A DNA stretch of 64,000 nt. It comes from Lentzea pudingi (lineage in GTDB: Bacteria; Actinomycetota; Actinomycetes; Mycobacteriales; Pseudonocardiaceae). The notes beneath the pieces are model-generated. The model saw only the letters and a list, made by a program, of their open reading frames with translations. It was not told where the DNA came from and made no database searches. The position numbers and the translations under genes were made by a program. The DNA lies in contig NZ_BMNC01000001.1 in the NCBI RefSeq assembly GCF_014646255.1, positions 685,366-749,365 of the forward strand, in the 5' to 3' direction. Shown in pieces: positions 16,763 through 25,120 of the stretch (its first letter is position 1; every line of letters starts with the position of its first letter).

Positions 16763-18169
16763 TCATGACACAGGCGATCCGGAACGTCGTCGCAGTCCCA
16801 CCGCTACCGCGAGGCCGCACGCCACGAGCACCGCCGCGACGCCGAACGTCCAGCGCGTCCCGCGTGCGATCTCGGCCGCTGCGGCCGTGGTGACCTCACC
16901 TGTGCCGGCGGCGAACGCGAAGACCGCGCCCATCACCGACGCGCCCGTCATCAGGCCCAGGTTGCGTGACAGGTGCAGCGTTCCCGACACGACACCGCGC
17001 CGCCGCGCCGGGACGTTGCTCATGACCGCGGTGTTGTTGGCGGCCTGGAACAACGCATAGGAAGCGGTGACCACCACCAGCGGCAGCACGTACCCGGTGA
17101 CACCGGCCGCTGCGGGCATCACGGCCAGCACCGCCGAGCCACTGATGACACCGCCCAGTCCGATCACCACCATCGTCGCGCTCCCGAATCGGTCGGCGGC
17201 GCGGCCGACCGGGACCCCGGTGAGCGCGGACACCACCGGGCCCGCCGACATCGCCAGACCGACCAACGCCGGGTTCAGGCCCAGCGCGCCGACCAGGTGG
17301 AACGGACCTACCACCAGCGTGGCCATCATGACGGTCGAGACCAGCGCGTTGGTCGTCAGTCCCGCGATGAGGATCGGGTCGCGCACCATCGTGAGGTCCA
17401 CCAACGGCGAGGTCACCCGACGCTCGACGACCAGGAACACCCCCGTTCCCACCGCCGCGACCACGAGCAGCACGACCGCCGTTGAAGCCTTGTCCACGGT
17501 CACCGCCAGGGCGTACGCGCCCAGCGTGATGCCCAGCACCACCGTGCCCACGACGTCGAACCGCCCGCTGCCCGGTGCCGACTCGGGTAGCACGCGGTGG
17601 GCCAGCACGAGCGCGAGCACCCCCAGCGGTACGCAGACCAGGAAGATCGCCCGCCATCCCGACAGGGCGATCAGCGCACCGCCCAACGACGGGCCCAGCG
17701 CCGTGCCGATCGCCGACATCGTTCCCAGCAGCCCCATGACGCGGCCGGTGCGGCCCTTGGGCACCATCTCGCCCACGAACGCCATGGCCAGCGCCATCAT
17801 GCAGGCGGCGCCCACGCCCTGGAGCGCGCGGCCGGCGATCAGCACCGGGAGGGTGGGCGCCATCCCGCACAGCAGGGTGGCCAGCGTGAACGTGGTGATG
17901 CCGCCCAGCAGGAGGCGGCGTCTGCCCAGCAGATCGCCGAGCCTGCCGAGGCCCACGACCAGAGTCGTGACCGCGAGCAGGTAGGCGATCACGACCCACT
18001 GGACCACGCCGAAGGCCGCGTTGAAGGCCACCGCGATGGTCGGCAGGCCCACGTTGGCGATGCTGATGCCCAAGGACGGCAACAGCATGGTCAACGAGAG
18101 CGCGGTGAGCGCCCCCGCAAGGGGCGGGTGCGGTGTGGTTGTTGATCTCAAGGGAACGGCCTCTTCCAC
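16763..18169 (-). CDS. MFS drug-export-like transporter, DHA2 type
   Basis: About 468 residues with around 14 hydrophobic helices. Motif A is GRLGDLLGRRRLL and motif C is IGTALGPSLGGAL, typical of proton-driven EmrB/QacA exporters. The start is uncertain: GTG at 18169 or TTG at 18151; codons further upstream run into the divergent gene and are not membrane-like. Divergent from a LysR gene 111 bp away, the usual regulator-exporter layout. Substrate unknown. Confidence 0.88.
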   Translation of the reverse strand: MEEAVPLRSTTTPHPPLAGALTALSLTMLLPSLGISIANVGLPTIAVAFNAAFGVVQWVVIAYLLAVTTLVVGLGRLGDLLGRRRLLLGGITTFTLATLLCGMAPTLPVLIAGRALQGVGAACMMALAMAFVGEMVPKGRTGRVMGLLGTMSAIGTALGPSLGGALIALSGWRAIFLVCVPLGVLALVLAHRVLPESAPGSGRFDVVGTVVLGITLGAYALAVTVDKASTAVVLLVVAAVGTGVFLVVERRVTSPLVDLTMVRDPILIAGLTTNALVSTVMMATLVVGPFHLVGALGLNPALVGLAMSAGPVVSALTGVPVGRAADRFGSATMVVIGLGGVISGSAVLAVMPAAAGVTGYVLPLVVVTASYALFQAANNTAVMSNVPARRRGVVSGTLHLSRNLGLMTGASVMGAVFAFAAGTGEVTTAAAAEIARGTRWTFGVAAVLVACGLAVAVGLRRRSGSPVS

Positions 18170-18280
18170 ATCCGGTCTTCGTGGGGTCGTCCCGAACGTA
18201 AGTCCGTCTGTGATGTGGCGGAAGACGCAAAGATCGCAACCGAATTGTGCACCAGACGCCATGTCAGCGATGCTGAACGC

Positions 18281-19174
18281 ATGGCACGGCCCGATCTGAA
18301 CCTGCTGGTCACTCTGGACGTCCTGCTCGAAGAGGGCAGCGTCACGCGAGCCGGTGAACGACTCGCCCTCAGCCCGTCGGCGATGAGCCGCGCGCTGGCA
18401 CGGCTGCGACGGGCCACCGGTGACCCGCTGCTGGTGCGCGCGGGCCGCGGACTGGTGCCCACGCCACGCGCGGTCGAGCTGAGGGAGCGGGTCCGTGCTC
18501 TGGTGCGGGAGGCCGAAGAGGTGTTGCGGCCAGGCGAGGAACTGGACCTGGCGAGCTTGGAGCGGACCTTCTCGTTGCGCAGCAGCGACGGGTTCGTGGA
18601 GCGGTTCGGTCCCGCACTCGTCGCGGGGATCGCACAAGAGGCGCCGGGGGTACGGCTGCGGTTCCTGCAGAAGGCGACGAGGGACACCGGGCCTTTGCGG
18701 GACGGCACCGTCGACTTGGAGACCGGCGTGGTCCAGGAAGTCCTGCCGCCGGACGTGGTGAGCACGCCGCTGTTCACCGACCGGTTTGTCGGGGTGGTGC
18801 GCGACGAGCACCCATTGAGCAGCGGCGCGGTGACGTTGGCCCAGTACGCCGCGTCCCGGCACGTGCACGTGTCCCGCCGCGGTTTGTCCGAGGGGCTGAT
18901 AGACGAGGCGCTGCGCCCCATGGGCCACCAGAGGCAGGTCGTGACGGTCGTGGACAGCTTCGGTGCGGCATTGGTGCTGGCGCGGGCGTCGGACCTGGTC
19001 GCTTCGGTGCCCGAGCGGCACAGCGCGAACCTGCGGCAGGGAATGGTTTCGTTCGAGCTGCCTTTTCCGGCTCCCGAGGTGACGGTGTCCTTGATGTGGC
19101 ACATGCGTCTGGAGACCGACCCTGCCCACCGCTGGCTCCGCCACCGCATTCTGGACATGGCCCGCCGGATCTGA
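18281..19174 (+). CDS. LysR-family transcriptional regulator
   Basis: 297 residues. The N-terminal winged HTH is clear (DLNLLVTLDVLLEEGSVTRA, then LALSPSAMSRALARLRR), followed by a periplasmic-binding-like effector domain with the F-G-P entry (VERFGPALVAG). Start: ATG giving the family opening ARPDLNLL; upstream in-frame Met residues would add non-homologous sequence. It probably controls the divergent exporter in response to an exported compound. Confidence 0.9.
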   Translation: MARPDLNLLVTLDVLLEEGSVTRAGERLALSPSAMSRALARLRRATGDPLLVRAGRGLVPTPRAVELRERVRALVREAEEVLRPGEELDLASLERTFSLRSSDGFVERFGPALVAGIAQEAPGVRLRFLQKATRDTGPLRDGTVDLETGVVQEVLPPDVVSTPLFTDRFVGVVRDEHPLSSGAVTLAQYAASRHVHVSRRGLSEGLIDEALRPMGHQRQVVTVVDSFGAALVLARASDLVASVPERHSANLRQGMVSFELPFPAPEVTVSLMWHMRLETDPAHRWLRHRILDMARRI

Positions 19175-19259
19175 CTTCCGCCGCGTGTCCCAAACGCCCC
19201 GGATGGGCGCGCTGCCGTCCTCTGGGCGCTGGTCGGTCTTGCGGTGATGATTGCCATGC

Positions 19260-19315
19260 CAGTAGCGAGGTGTTCACCCACGGCCAGAGGCCGCGCGGTG
19301 AACACCTCGCTACTG
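19260..19315. repeat. 19-bp perfect inverted repeat between lysR and the L,D-transpeptidase gene
   Basis: cagtagcgaggtgttcacc at 19260-19278 is mirrored exactly at 19297-19315; the 18-nt centre contains a smaller ggcc/ggcc pair. No T-tract follows. It could terminate lysR transcription or form a leader hairpin 67 nt before the next ATG; the length and perfection are unusual for a plain terminator. Confidence 0.7.
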
Positions 19316-19382
19316 TCCTGTACCTGATCAGTTCGAAGCGGTGGCGTGGATCGCGCCACCTCGTGCACGTGAAGAGAGCGGG

Positions 19383-20306
19383 ATGTTCAGACGTCTGGCA
19401 AAGGTTCCCCTCGCGGTCCGAGTTCTGTGCCCCGTCGTGGCCGCGGTTGTCGTCGCCACCTTCGTCGTGGTGTCCGCCAACGGGTCTCGGCACGCTGCTG
19501 TCACCAGTGTCGCGGATCTGCGGCCTCCCGCGTCCGCTGAGTTGATGGCGGCCACTTCGTCTGCCGATCCGAGCAGCCCCGGTCCGAGTACCGCGTCGTC
19601 GTTGGCCGGCGGCACGTCCACGCCGTCGTCAGCGAGCAGTACGTCCACGTCGTCTGCCGCTGACAGGTCGCTTCCGCCGCGGCCTTCTGTCGTGGATGCG
19701 CCCCTGACTTCGGTGCGGGCCGGTGCGAAGCCATGGTTCGCCGGTCGTGTGGGTAGCGCGACTCAGGTGATCTCGGTGATGGGTGAGGGCGGTTCGGATG
19801 CGACGTTGTCGACGTGGCAGAAGTCCGGGAGTGAGTGGGCGCGGGTGCTCGGTGGTGTCGCGGCGAAGGTCGGACCGCCTGGTATCTCCAGTTCCTACGG
19901 GGAGTCGTCGTCTGCGACGCCGGCCGGGGTTTTCGAGATCACTGGTGCGTTCGGCAGGCAGGCCGACCCTGGTGCGGGTGTGTCGTACTTCCAGGTCGAC
20001 AGCTCGGACTGGTGGGTCAGTGACGTCAACAGTCCTGACTACAACACTCATCAGCGGTGTGCTCGTGGCACGTGTCCGTTCAACGAGAGCAGGTCGGAGA
20101 ACCTTGCCAGTTACGGCGCTGTGTACGACTACGCCTTGGTGATGGGTGTGAACGCCCAGCGTGTCCCTGGCGGAGGTAGCGCGTTCTTCGTGCACGTGAC
20201 GAACGGTGCCGCGACTGCTGGCTGTGTGGCGATCCCGGCGAGCACGCTGGTGTCGATCCTGCGCTGGGTTCGTCCCGGCACGGTGATCGCGTTGACGCCA
20301 CGCTGA
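19383..20306 (+). CDS. L,D-transpeptidase (YkuD)-like secreted protein
   Basis: 307 residues. An N-terminal membrane anchor (VLCPVVAAVVVATFVVV) is followed by a Ser/Thr/Pro-rich spacer to about residue 110. A YkuD-like domain ends with FFVHVTNGAATAGCVAIP: the catalytic His and nucleophilic Cys in the H-x(n)-S/T-x-GC arrangement, with A-T-A-G-C here. Such enzymes form or edit peptidoglycan cross-links outside the membrane. Start: ATG after AGAGAGCGGG. The stop codon forms the loop of its own terminator hairpin. An IS3 remnant begins immediately downstream on the other strand. Confidence 0.8.
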   Translation: MFRRLAKVPLAVRVLCPVVAAVVVATFVVVSANGSRHAAVTSVADLRPPASAELMAATSSADPSSPGPSTASSLAGGTSTPSSASSTSTSSAADRSLPPRPSVVDAPLTSVRAGAKPWFAGRVGSATQVISVMGEGGSDATLSTWQKSGSEWARVLGGVAAKVGPPGISSSYGESSSATPAGVFEITGAFGRQADPGAGVSYFQVDSSDWWVSDVNSPDYNTHQRCARGTCPFNESRSENLASYGAVYDYALVMGVNAQRVPGGGSAFFVHVTNGAATAGCVAIPASTLVSILRWVRPGTVIALTPR

Positions 20307-20317
20307 GCGTGGCGTTT
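20295..20317 (+). terminator. Terminator whose loop is the stop codon of the L,D-transpeptidase gene
   Basis: A perfect 9-bp stem acgccacgc/gcgtggcgt with loop TGA (the stop codon at 20304-20306), followed by TT. Compact and GC-rich, consistent with termination at the end of the gene. Confidence 0.6.
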
Positions 20318-20321
20318 AGTG

Positions 20322-20776
20322 CTTCGGACGAGTTCGGCCTTGTACAACGAGTTGAATGCCTCGGCCATGGCGTTGTCGTAGGAATCTCCCTTGCTGCCAA
20401 CGGATGCGACAGCGTCGGCCTCAGCAAGACGCTGGGTGGAGCGCACCGCCCGGTACTGCACTCCGCGGTCGCTGTGGTGCACCAGCCCGGCCAGGTTGGC
20501 GCCGGTTCTCTGGCGGCGCCAGAGCGCCATCCGCAGCGCGTCGAGCGGCAAATCCGTGTGGAGGCTGGTGGCGACCTGCCGGCCCACGAGTCCGCTCTCG
20601 CGTATGAGCCGCTCGACGGTGCAACGGGCCAAGCGGACGCCCTCCCGGCTCAGCTGCCTCCACACCTTGCGAGCCCTATAGACGTCGTAGTTGTCCTTGT
20701 GCACTCGCTCGGTCTTCCCGGTCAGCTCTTGGTCGCGGGCCGAGGGGTGGCCGGGTGCTCGCCCGTGAATGGACAC
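20322..20776 (-). pseudogene. IS3-family transposase remnant (orfB, internally deleted)
   Basis: Minus-strand sequence reads VHKDNYDVYRARKVWRQL, then RLIRESGLVGRQ, then VATSLHTDLPLDALRMAL, GLVHHSDRGVQY and SKGDSYDNAMAEAFNSLYKA: the IS3/IS2-type integrase core. Between GLVGRQ and VATSLHT about 70 residues carrying the first catalytic Asp are missing, and homology stops just after KAELVR, so the final C-terminus is gone too. Second Asp and Glu motifs remain. Non-functional; no terminal inverted repeats seen. Confidence 0.85.
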
Positions 20777-21315
20777 GTTGATCGTGCTGTGGCTGAAATC
20801 CTTGCTTCGTTACGGAACGGACTATATCCGTTACCTATTTAAATCGGGTGGCTGCTTTCTTGCGTCCAGGGTCGAGAACGTGCTTGAACCGATGTGCAAC
20901 TGACGCCTGGGATGGCGACGTCGAGTGCGTGGACTGGTGGTACCAGGAGCGCCTGACCTGCTACTTCGGCATGTAGGTAGATCCATTCAGATGATTTGAC
21001 CTGCGTTTTTCGTCTATCGGCGATGCTCCCGCCTGGCGCGTGACGGGAGCATCGCCGGATCTTTGTCCGGTGGGAGATGTCCATCCGGTCATCGGTCATC
21101 TGATTAGCCCGTCCAGCTCAATTTTTGGCGCTGAACGGTACAAAGTTCGAAGGTGTCTGTCACTTCGTAGACGATGTGACACACATCACACTTCCCTTTT
21201 ATTTCCAGGGAACTACCGTTGGGTAACTTTCGCCGTCCTGAGACCTGCGTCACGTCATGGGAGGACTCTTGCGACACCATGCTGGGTTCTGCGCGCCCGG
21301 AACAGCGGCGAAGAC
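20777..21315. other. 539-bp intergenic region before the glycan locus
   Basis: No convincing gene. It has locally lower G+C than its neighbours (for example attatttccag-like stretches near 21200), a strong stem-loop at 21019-21056 and an imperfect palindrome around 21152-21188 (gtgtctgtcac facing gatgtgacacac). Probably holds the promoter and control region of the glycosyltransferase operon that begins at 21316, plus IS3 debris at its left end. Confidence 0.5.
21019..21056 (+). terminator. Orphan 13-bp stem-loop
   Basis: ggcgatgctcccg pairs perfectly with cgggagcatcgcc over a 12-nt loop, followed by ggatctttg. Strong enough to act as a terminator, but no gene ends nearby on either strand except the IS remnant. 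Confidence 0.5.
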
Positions 21316-22071
21316 ATGACGCTGCTTTCCATTGTCGTGCCCGTGCGCAACGAGGAGTCGCGGCTGTCGGCCACGTTGTCCGCGCTCACGGCGGCGCTCG
21401 CGGCCACCCGTGAGCCGTGCGAGATCGTCGTGGTCGACAACACCAGCACCGACCGCAGCGGTGAGGTCGCCCGAGAGCACCGGTCCGGATCGATCCCGGT
21501 GCGGCTGATCCGCTGTGCCCAGCCGGGGAAGGGCGCGGCGGTGCGGACCGGAGTGCTGCGGACCGACAGCCGCTACGTCGGCTTCTGCGATGCCGATCTG
21601 GCGACCGACATGGCGGCGCTGACGCCGACGCTCAGGTTCCTGAGCACCGGCGTGAACGTGGTCGTCGGATCGCGGGCGCACCCGAACTCGATCGTGCGTG
21701 CGAGGCACAACCAGGTTCGGCAGGCAGGCGCGTGGGCCTTTCGGCACGCGGCCAACACGATCGTGCCCGGCGTCGGCGACACCCAGTGCGGCTACAAGTT
21801 CTTCGACCGGAACACCGCCGACGCGATCTTCCGGCCGCTGCGCACACCGGGATGGGCGTTCGACGTCGAACTGCTCGCCAGGGCGCAACGGATCGGCGCG
21901 ATGATCGTCGAACTGCCGGTGAGCTGGAGGGACGTGCCGGGGTCCACGTTCCGCCCGATGCGGGACGGCTACCGCAGTTTCGCCGCGCTCGCGAGGATCC
22001 GGGCGATCCTCGGCGCGGAGAAGACGCCCGTCGTCGCCCCGGTCATGACATCCGTGGCGGAGGTGGCCTGA
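21316..22071 (+). CDS. Family 2 glycosyltransferase
   Basis: 251 residues, a GT-A fold enzyme like dolichyl/polyprenyl-phosphate sugar transferases: LLSIVVPVRNEESRLSA, VVVDNTSTDRSGEVA, and the metal-binding FCDADLATD. No transmembrane helices, so it probably works at the inner membrane face, perhaps loading a polyprenyl phosphate used by the GT-C enzymes nearby (inference). Start: ATG at 21316; earlier in-frame codons are not family-like. Its stop abuts the GTG of the next glycosyltransferase. Confidence 0.88.
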   Translation: MTLLSIVVPVRNEESRLSATLSALTAALAATREPCEIVVVDNTSTDRSGEVAREHRSGSIPVRLIRCAQPGKGAAVRTGVLRTDSRYVGFCDADLATDMAALTPTLRFLSTGVNVVVGSRAHPNSIVRARHNQVRQAGAWAFRHAANTIVPGVGDTQCGYKFFDRNTADAIFRPLRTPGWAFDVELLARAQRIGAMIVELPVSWRDVPGSTFRPMRDGYRSFAALARIRAILGAEKTPVVAPVMTSVAEVA

Positions 22072-23238
22072 GTGAGACCACCGCTCAACGGTGCGCGGGT
22101 GGTAGTGGTGAACTGGCGCGACCGCGGGCATCCGCACGCCGGTGGCGCCGAGGAGTACGCCGCCCGCATGGCGGATGCGATGGCCGCCGCCGGGGCGCAG
22201 GTCACCTTCCTCACGGCCAAGGGGGAGGGGCAGAGCGGCGGCGACGAGTCGACCGTGCGTCGCGGCGGCCGGTGGACGGTGTACTTCTGGGCGCTGTTGT
22301 GGCTGCTGCGCAACCGAAGCCGCATCGACCTGGTGATCGACTGCCAGAACGGGATCCCCTTCTTCAGCCCCCTGGTGGTCGCCAGGTGGACGAAGGTCGT
22401 GCTGGTGGTGCACCACGTGCACGACGCCCAGTTCGCCGTGCATTTCCCGCCGTGGCTGGCCCGGATCGGCCGCTGGCTCGAAGGTCCTGCCGCGCGCAAG
22501 GTCTACCGCGACGCGGTGACGGTCGCCGTGTCGCGGTCCACCGTACGCGCGATGCGCGAGCGCCTCGCCTGGCGTGGCCGGATCTTCGTGGTGCCCAACG
22601 GCACGGACCACCCGTCGTCCGCGGACGGCACACGTTCCTCGCACCCCTCGCTGGTGTGCCTGGGCAGGCTCGTCACGCACAAGCGGGTCGACCGGCTGAT
22701 CGAGATCGTCGGCACGCTGCGCGGCCACTGGCCCGGTCTGCGCCTGCACGTGATCGGCCGTGGACCGGACGAAGACGCGGTGCGCAAGGCCGCGGCACCG
22801 TTCGCGGATTCCGTCGTGGTGCACGGTTTCGTCGACGACTCGACGAAAAGCGCTCTGCTGCGGGAATCCTGGCTCAACGTCACCCTGTCGGACGGCGAAG
22901 GCTGGGGACTGGCCGTGATCGAGGCGGCCGCGCACGGCGTCCCGACCGTCTGCCGCGAGGTCGACGGGTTGCGCGACTCCGTGCGGCACAAGGAGACCGG
23001 CTGGCTGGTACGGGACGACGAGGACGTCGGCGGCGCGATCCACGACGCTCTCACGCTGCTGGCCCGCCCCGACGACGCCACGGCCGTGGCCGACGCGTGC
23101 CGGGCCTGGGCCGCCGGTTTCGACTGGGCCACCAGCGGACGGATGTTCGTCGCCGTGGTGTCCACCCTGCTCGACAGTGCAACCACGGGCCGCGTCGACG
23201 GCCCATCCCCTGAGGAGGACCTTTGCGACGCGGTGTGA
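22072..23238 (+). CDS. Family 4 glycosyltransferase
   Basis: 388 residues, GT-B fold. The N-terminal acceptor side shows RGHPHAGGAEEYAARM; the C-terminal donor side shows LGRLVTHKRVDRLIE and EGWGLAVIEAAAHGVPTV, the E-x7-E motif of retaining GT4 enzymes. Resembles mycobacterial Rv0225 by neighbourhood (DUF3068, methyltransferase and membrane protein adjacent). The GTG start directly follows the previous stop, and the next gene begins inside its 3' end, so all three are co-translated. Sugar donor unknown. Confidence 0.88.
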   Translation: MRPPLNGARVVVVNWRDRGHPHAGGAEEYAARMADAMAAAGAQVTFLTAKGEGQSGGDESTVRRGGRWTVYFWALLWLLRNRSRIDLVIDCQNGIPFFSPLVVARWTKVVLVVHHVHDAQFAVHFPPWLARIGRWLEGPAARKVYRDAVTVAVSRSTVRAMRERLAWRGRIFVVPNGTDHPSSADGTRSSHPSLVCLGRLVTHKRVDRLIEIVGTLRGHWPGLRLHVIGRGPDEDAVRKAAAPFADSVVVHGFVDDSTKSALLRESWLNVTLSDGEGWGLAVIEAAAHGVPTVCREVDGLRDSVRHKETGWLVRDDEDVGGAIHDALTLLARPDDATAVADACRAWAAGFDWATSGRMFVAVVSTLLDSATTGRVDGPSPEEDLCDAV

Positions 23239-24221
23239 CCTTCGTCCTGCTCGGACTCGGCGTGTTCGGGATCGCGACCGGGCTGTTGCTGCGGTTCTAC
23301 GCCTATCCCGCCCTCGCCAAGATCCCGCACAGCCCCGACACGACCGCGGTGGCCCAGGGCAGCGGCATCACCGCACTCGTCTACGTGGAGAAGGACGGAG
23401 GCCCGGCCCAGCCGGAGATCCGCCGCGACCTCAGCCTGACGTCGACCACGTACGTCTCCGGTGACCTGCGGGCGCCCGAGGTCCAGGCCGACGGCGGCGT
23501 CACCGCGTGGGTCGAGGCCACCCGCATCACGGACGAGGACAGGCGGACGCTCAGCGCGAGCGTGCGTGAGCTGTGCCTGGACCGGTTCACCGCGGAGGCC
23601 GTCGCGCCCTGCACCACGCAGTACGTCCAGAAGGCCAAGCCGGAGAACGGCAAGGACACGAAGATCCCTGGCACGCGCGGCCAGGTCCAGTTCCCCGGCC
23701 TGAACTTCAAGTTCCCCTTCCAGACCGAGAAGCGGACCTACCCCTGGTACGACAGCGGGGTGGGCAAGCCGGTGGACGCCAGGTTCGACGGTGAGGAGAC
23801 ACTGCAGGGCCTGCCGGTGTACCGGTTCAAGCAGTCCGTGCCGGCCACCGACGTCGACGGCCGGGACGTGCCCGGCTCGCTGGTCGGCAAGTCCGAACCG
23901 ACCGTCTCGGTCAGGTTGTACTACCAGGCGGAGAAGACGCTGTGGATCGAGCCGGACACCGGCGCGCTCATCAAGGTGCGTCAGTCGGTGAAGCAGGAGC
24001 TGCGCACCTCGGACGAGAGCGCGGGTCAGGGCACCGCGGTGTTCGACGGAACGTTGGAGCTCAACAAGAAGACGGTCGACGCCAACGTGCGGGTGGCCGA
24101 GGACAACAAGTCCAAGCTGTGGCTGCTCACCGGCCTTCCAGTGATCCTGTGGATCGCGGGTGGCGTCCTGCTGGCCGCCGGCATCGTCCTGCTGCTCGCC
24201 GGCCGCCGCCGTACCGTCTAA
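23223..24221 (+). CDS. DUF3068 membrane protein (Rv0227c-like)
   Basis: 332 residues. Helices at both ends (VTFVLLGLGVFGIATGLLL and LWLLTGLPVILWIAGGVLL) flank a beta-rich external domain of about 270 residues containing FKFPFQTEKRTYPWYD. This is the architecture of DUF3068, found beside Rv0224c-Rv0226c in mycobacteria. Start: TTG at 23223 with GAGGAGG 4 nt before it, overlapping the preceding gene by 16 nt. Its 3' end overlaps the convergent methyltransferase gene by 4 nt. Function unknown; envelope role inferred from context. Confidence 0.88.
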   Translation: MRRGVTFVLLGLGVFGIATGLLLRFYAYPALAKIPHSPDTTAVAQGSGITALVYVEKDGGPAQPEIRRDLSLTSTTYVSGDLRAPEVQADGGVTAWVEATRITDEDRRTLSASVRELCLDRFTAEAVAPCTTQYVQKAKPENGKDTKIPGTRGQVQFPGLNFKFPFQTEKRTYPWYDSGVGKPVDARFDGEETLQGLPVYRFKQSVPATDVDGRDVPGSLVGKSEPTVSVRLYYQAEKTLWIEPDTGALIKVRQSVKQELRTSDESAGQGTAVFDGTLELNKKTVDANVRVAEDNKSKLWLLTGLPVILWIAGGVLLAAGIVLLLAGRRRTV

Positions 24222-24946
24222 GGGTTTTTCCGCAGGACCAGCACGAGGTTCCAGGACACGACCTCGCGAAGCACCGGAACGCGCACGACCCAGGTCGCCC
24301 ACCACGGGTGGTACCTCGGGAGTGCGCGTTCCAGGCCGGCCTCCGGGTGGTTCCGCGCCCAGCGCAGCGCCGAGCCGACGGACACCGCGAAAAGGCTTTC
24401 CCCGTAACGGTTCTTGGGCTCCTGGCCGTGGTTGTCCCGGAATCGGCGGCGGGCGTAATGGCCGCCGATGTAGTGCCACGGCGAGGTTTCGTGGCCGCCC
24501 CAAGGGGAGTACCACGGCGTGAACGACAGGAACACCGTCCCGCCGGGCTTCGTCACGCGCACCATCTCGTCGAGCATCGTGCGCGGCTCGTCCACGTGTT
24601 CCAGCACGTTCGACGAATAGCAGATGTCCACTGAGGCCGTTCGGATGGGCAATCGCGTGCCACTGGCCCGAATCATCCCTTCGGCGTACTCGCCGCGGGC
24701 CGACAGTTCGCCGACGTCGGGATCCAGGCCGACGTAGTAGGCGCCGGCCGCGCGGAACGCGTCGGCGAAGTACCCAGGGCCGCCACCGACGTCGAGAAGA
24801 CTCCGGCCGGCGAGGGAGGTGAACTCGGCGACCTGCCGTGCGGAGTCCTCGGCCAGCAACCGGTAGAAGGTGTCCCGGTCGGTCTGCTCGTTGCGGAATG
24901 CCTTGAACAGGCGGATCGACCGGTCCAGCGTCGCCTGGCCCGGCAC
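24218..24946 (-). CDS. SAM-dependent methyltransferase (Rv0224c-like)
   Basis: 242 residues, class I Rossmann methyltransferase: LLDVGGGPGYFADAF (motif I), VGLDPD (acidic loop), ICYSSNVLEHVDEPRTML and FLSFTPWYSPWGGHE, the last characteristic of the Rv0224c group. Start: GTG one base after the DUF2613 stop; the frame upstream of it is the antisense of that gene. Order DUF2613 then methyltransferase suggests one transcript with the membrane protein upstream. Acceptor unknown, likely a glycan or lipid intermediate. Confidence 0.85.
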   Translation of the reverse strand: MPGQATLDRSIRLFKAFRNEQTDRDTFYRLLAEDSARQVAEFTSLAGRSLLDVGGGPGYFADAFRAAGAYYVGLDPDVGELSARGEYAEGMIRASGTRLPIRTASVDICYSSNVLEHVDEPRTMLDEMVRVTKPGGTVFLSFTPWYSPWGGHETSPWHYIGGHYARRRFRDNHGQEPKNRYGESLFAVSVGSALRWARNHPEAGLERALPRYHPWWATWVVRVPVLREVVSWNLVLVLRKNP

Positions 24947-24947
24947 C

Positions 24948-25118
24948 TTACGGCGTGCCGTAGTTGACGGTGTCGGGGTTGGAGTTGTTGGGCGCCGGGG
25001 CGTTGTTGAGCTGGACGGCCTTGTCCGGCGCGAGAGAGTTGACCAGGACGTACGTTCCGCCACCGGCGAACGCGAGCCCGGCGACGACCGCGATGACGGC
25101 ACCGATCAATGTGCGCAC
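24948..25118 (-). CDS. DUF2613 small membrane/secreted protein
   Basis: 56 residues, below many gene-calling cutoffs. The N-terminus RTLIGAVIAVVAGLAFAGG is a signal anchor, followed by LVNSLAPDK and an Asn/Pro-rich tail ending in NYGTP. This matches the size and layout of the DUF2613 proteins next to aftD in mycobacteria (Rv0236A). GTG start with GAGGAG 6 nt upstream, two bases after the stop of the preceding membrane protein gene, and one base before the methyltransferase start. Confidence 0.8.
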   Translation of the reverse strand: MRTLIGAVIAVVAGLAFAGGGTYVLVNSLAPDKAVQLNNAPAPNNSNPDTVNYGTP

Positions 25119-25120
25119 GC

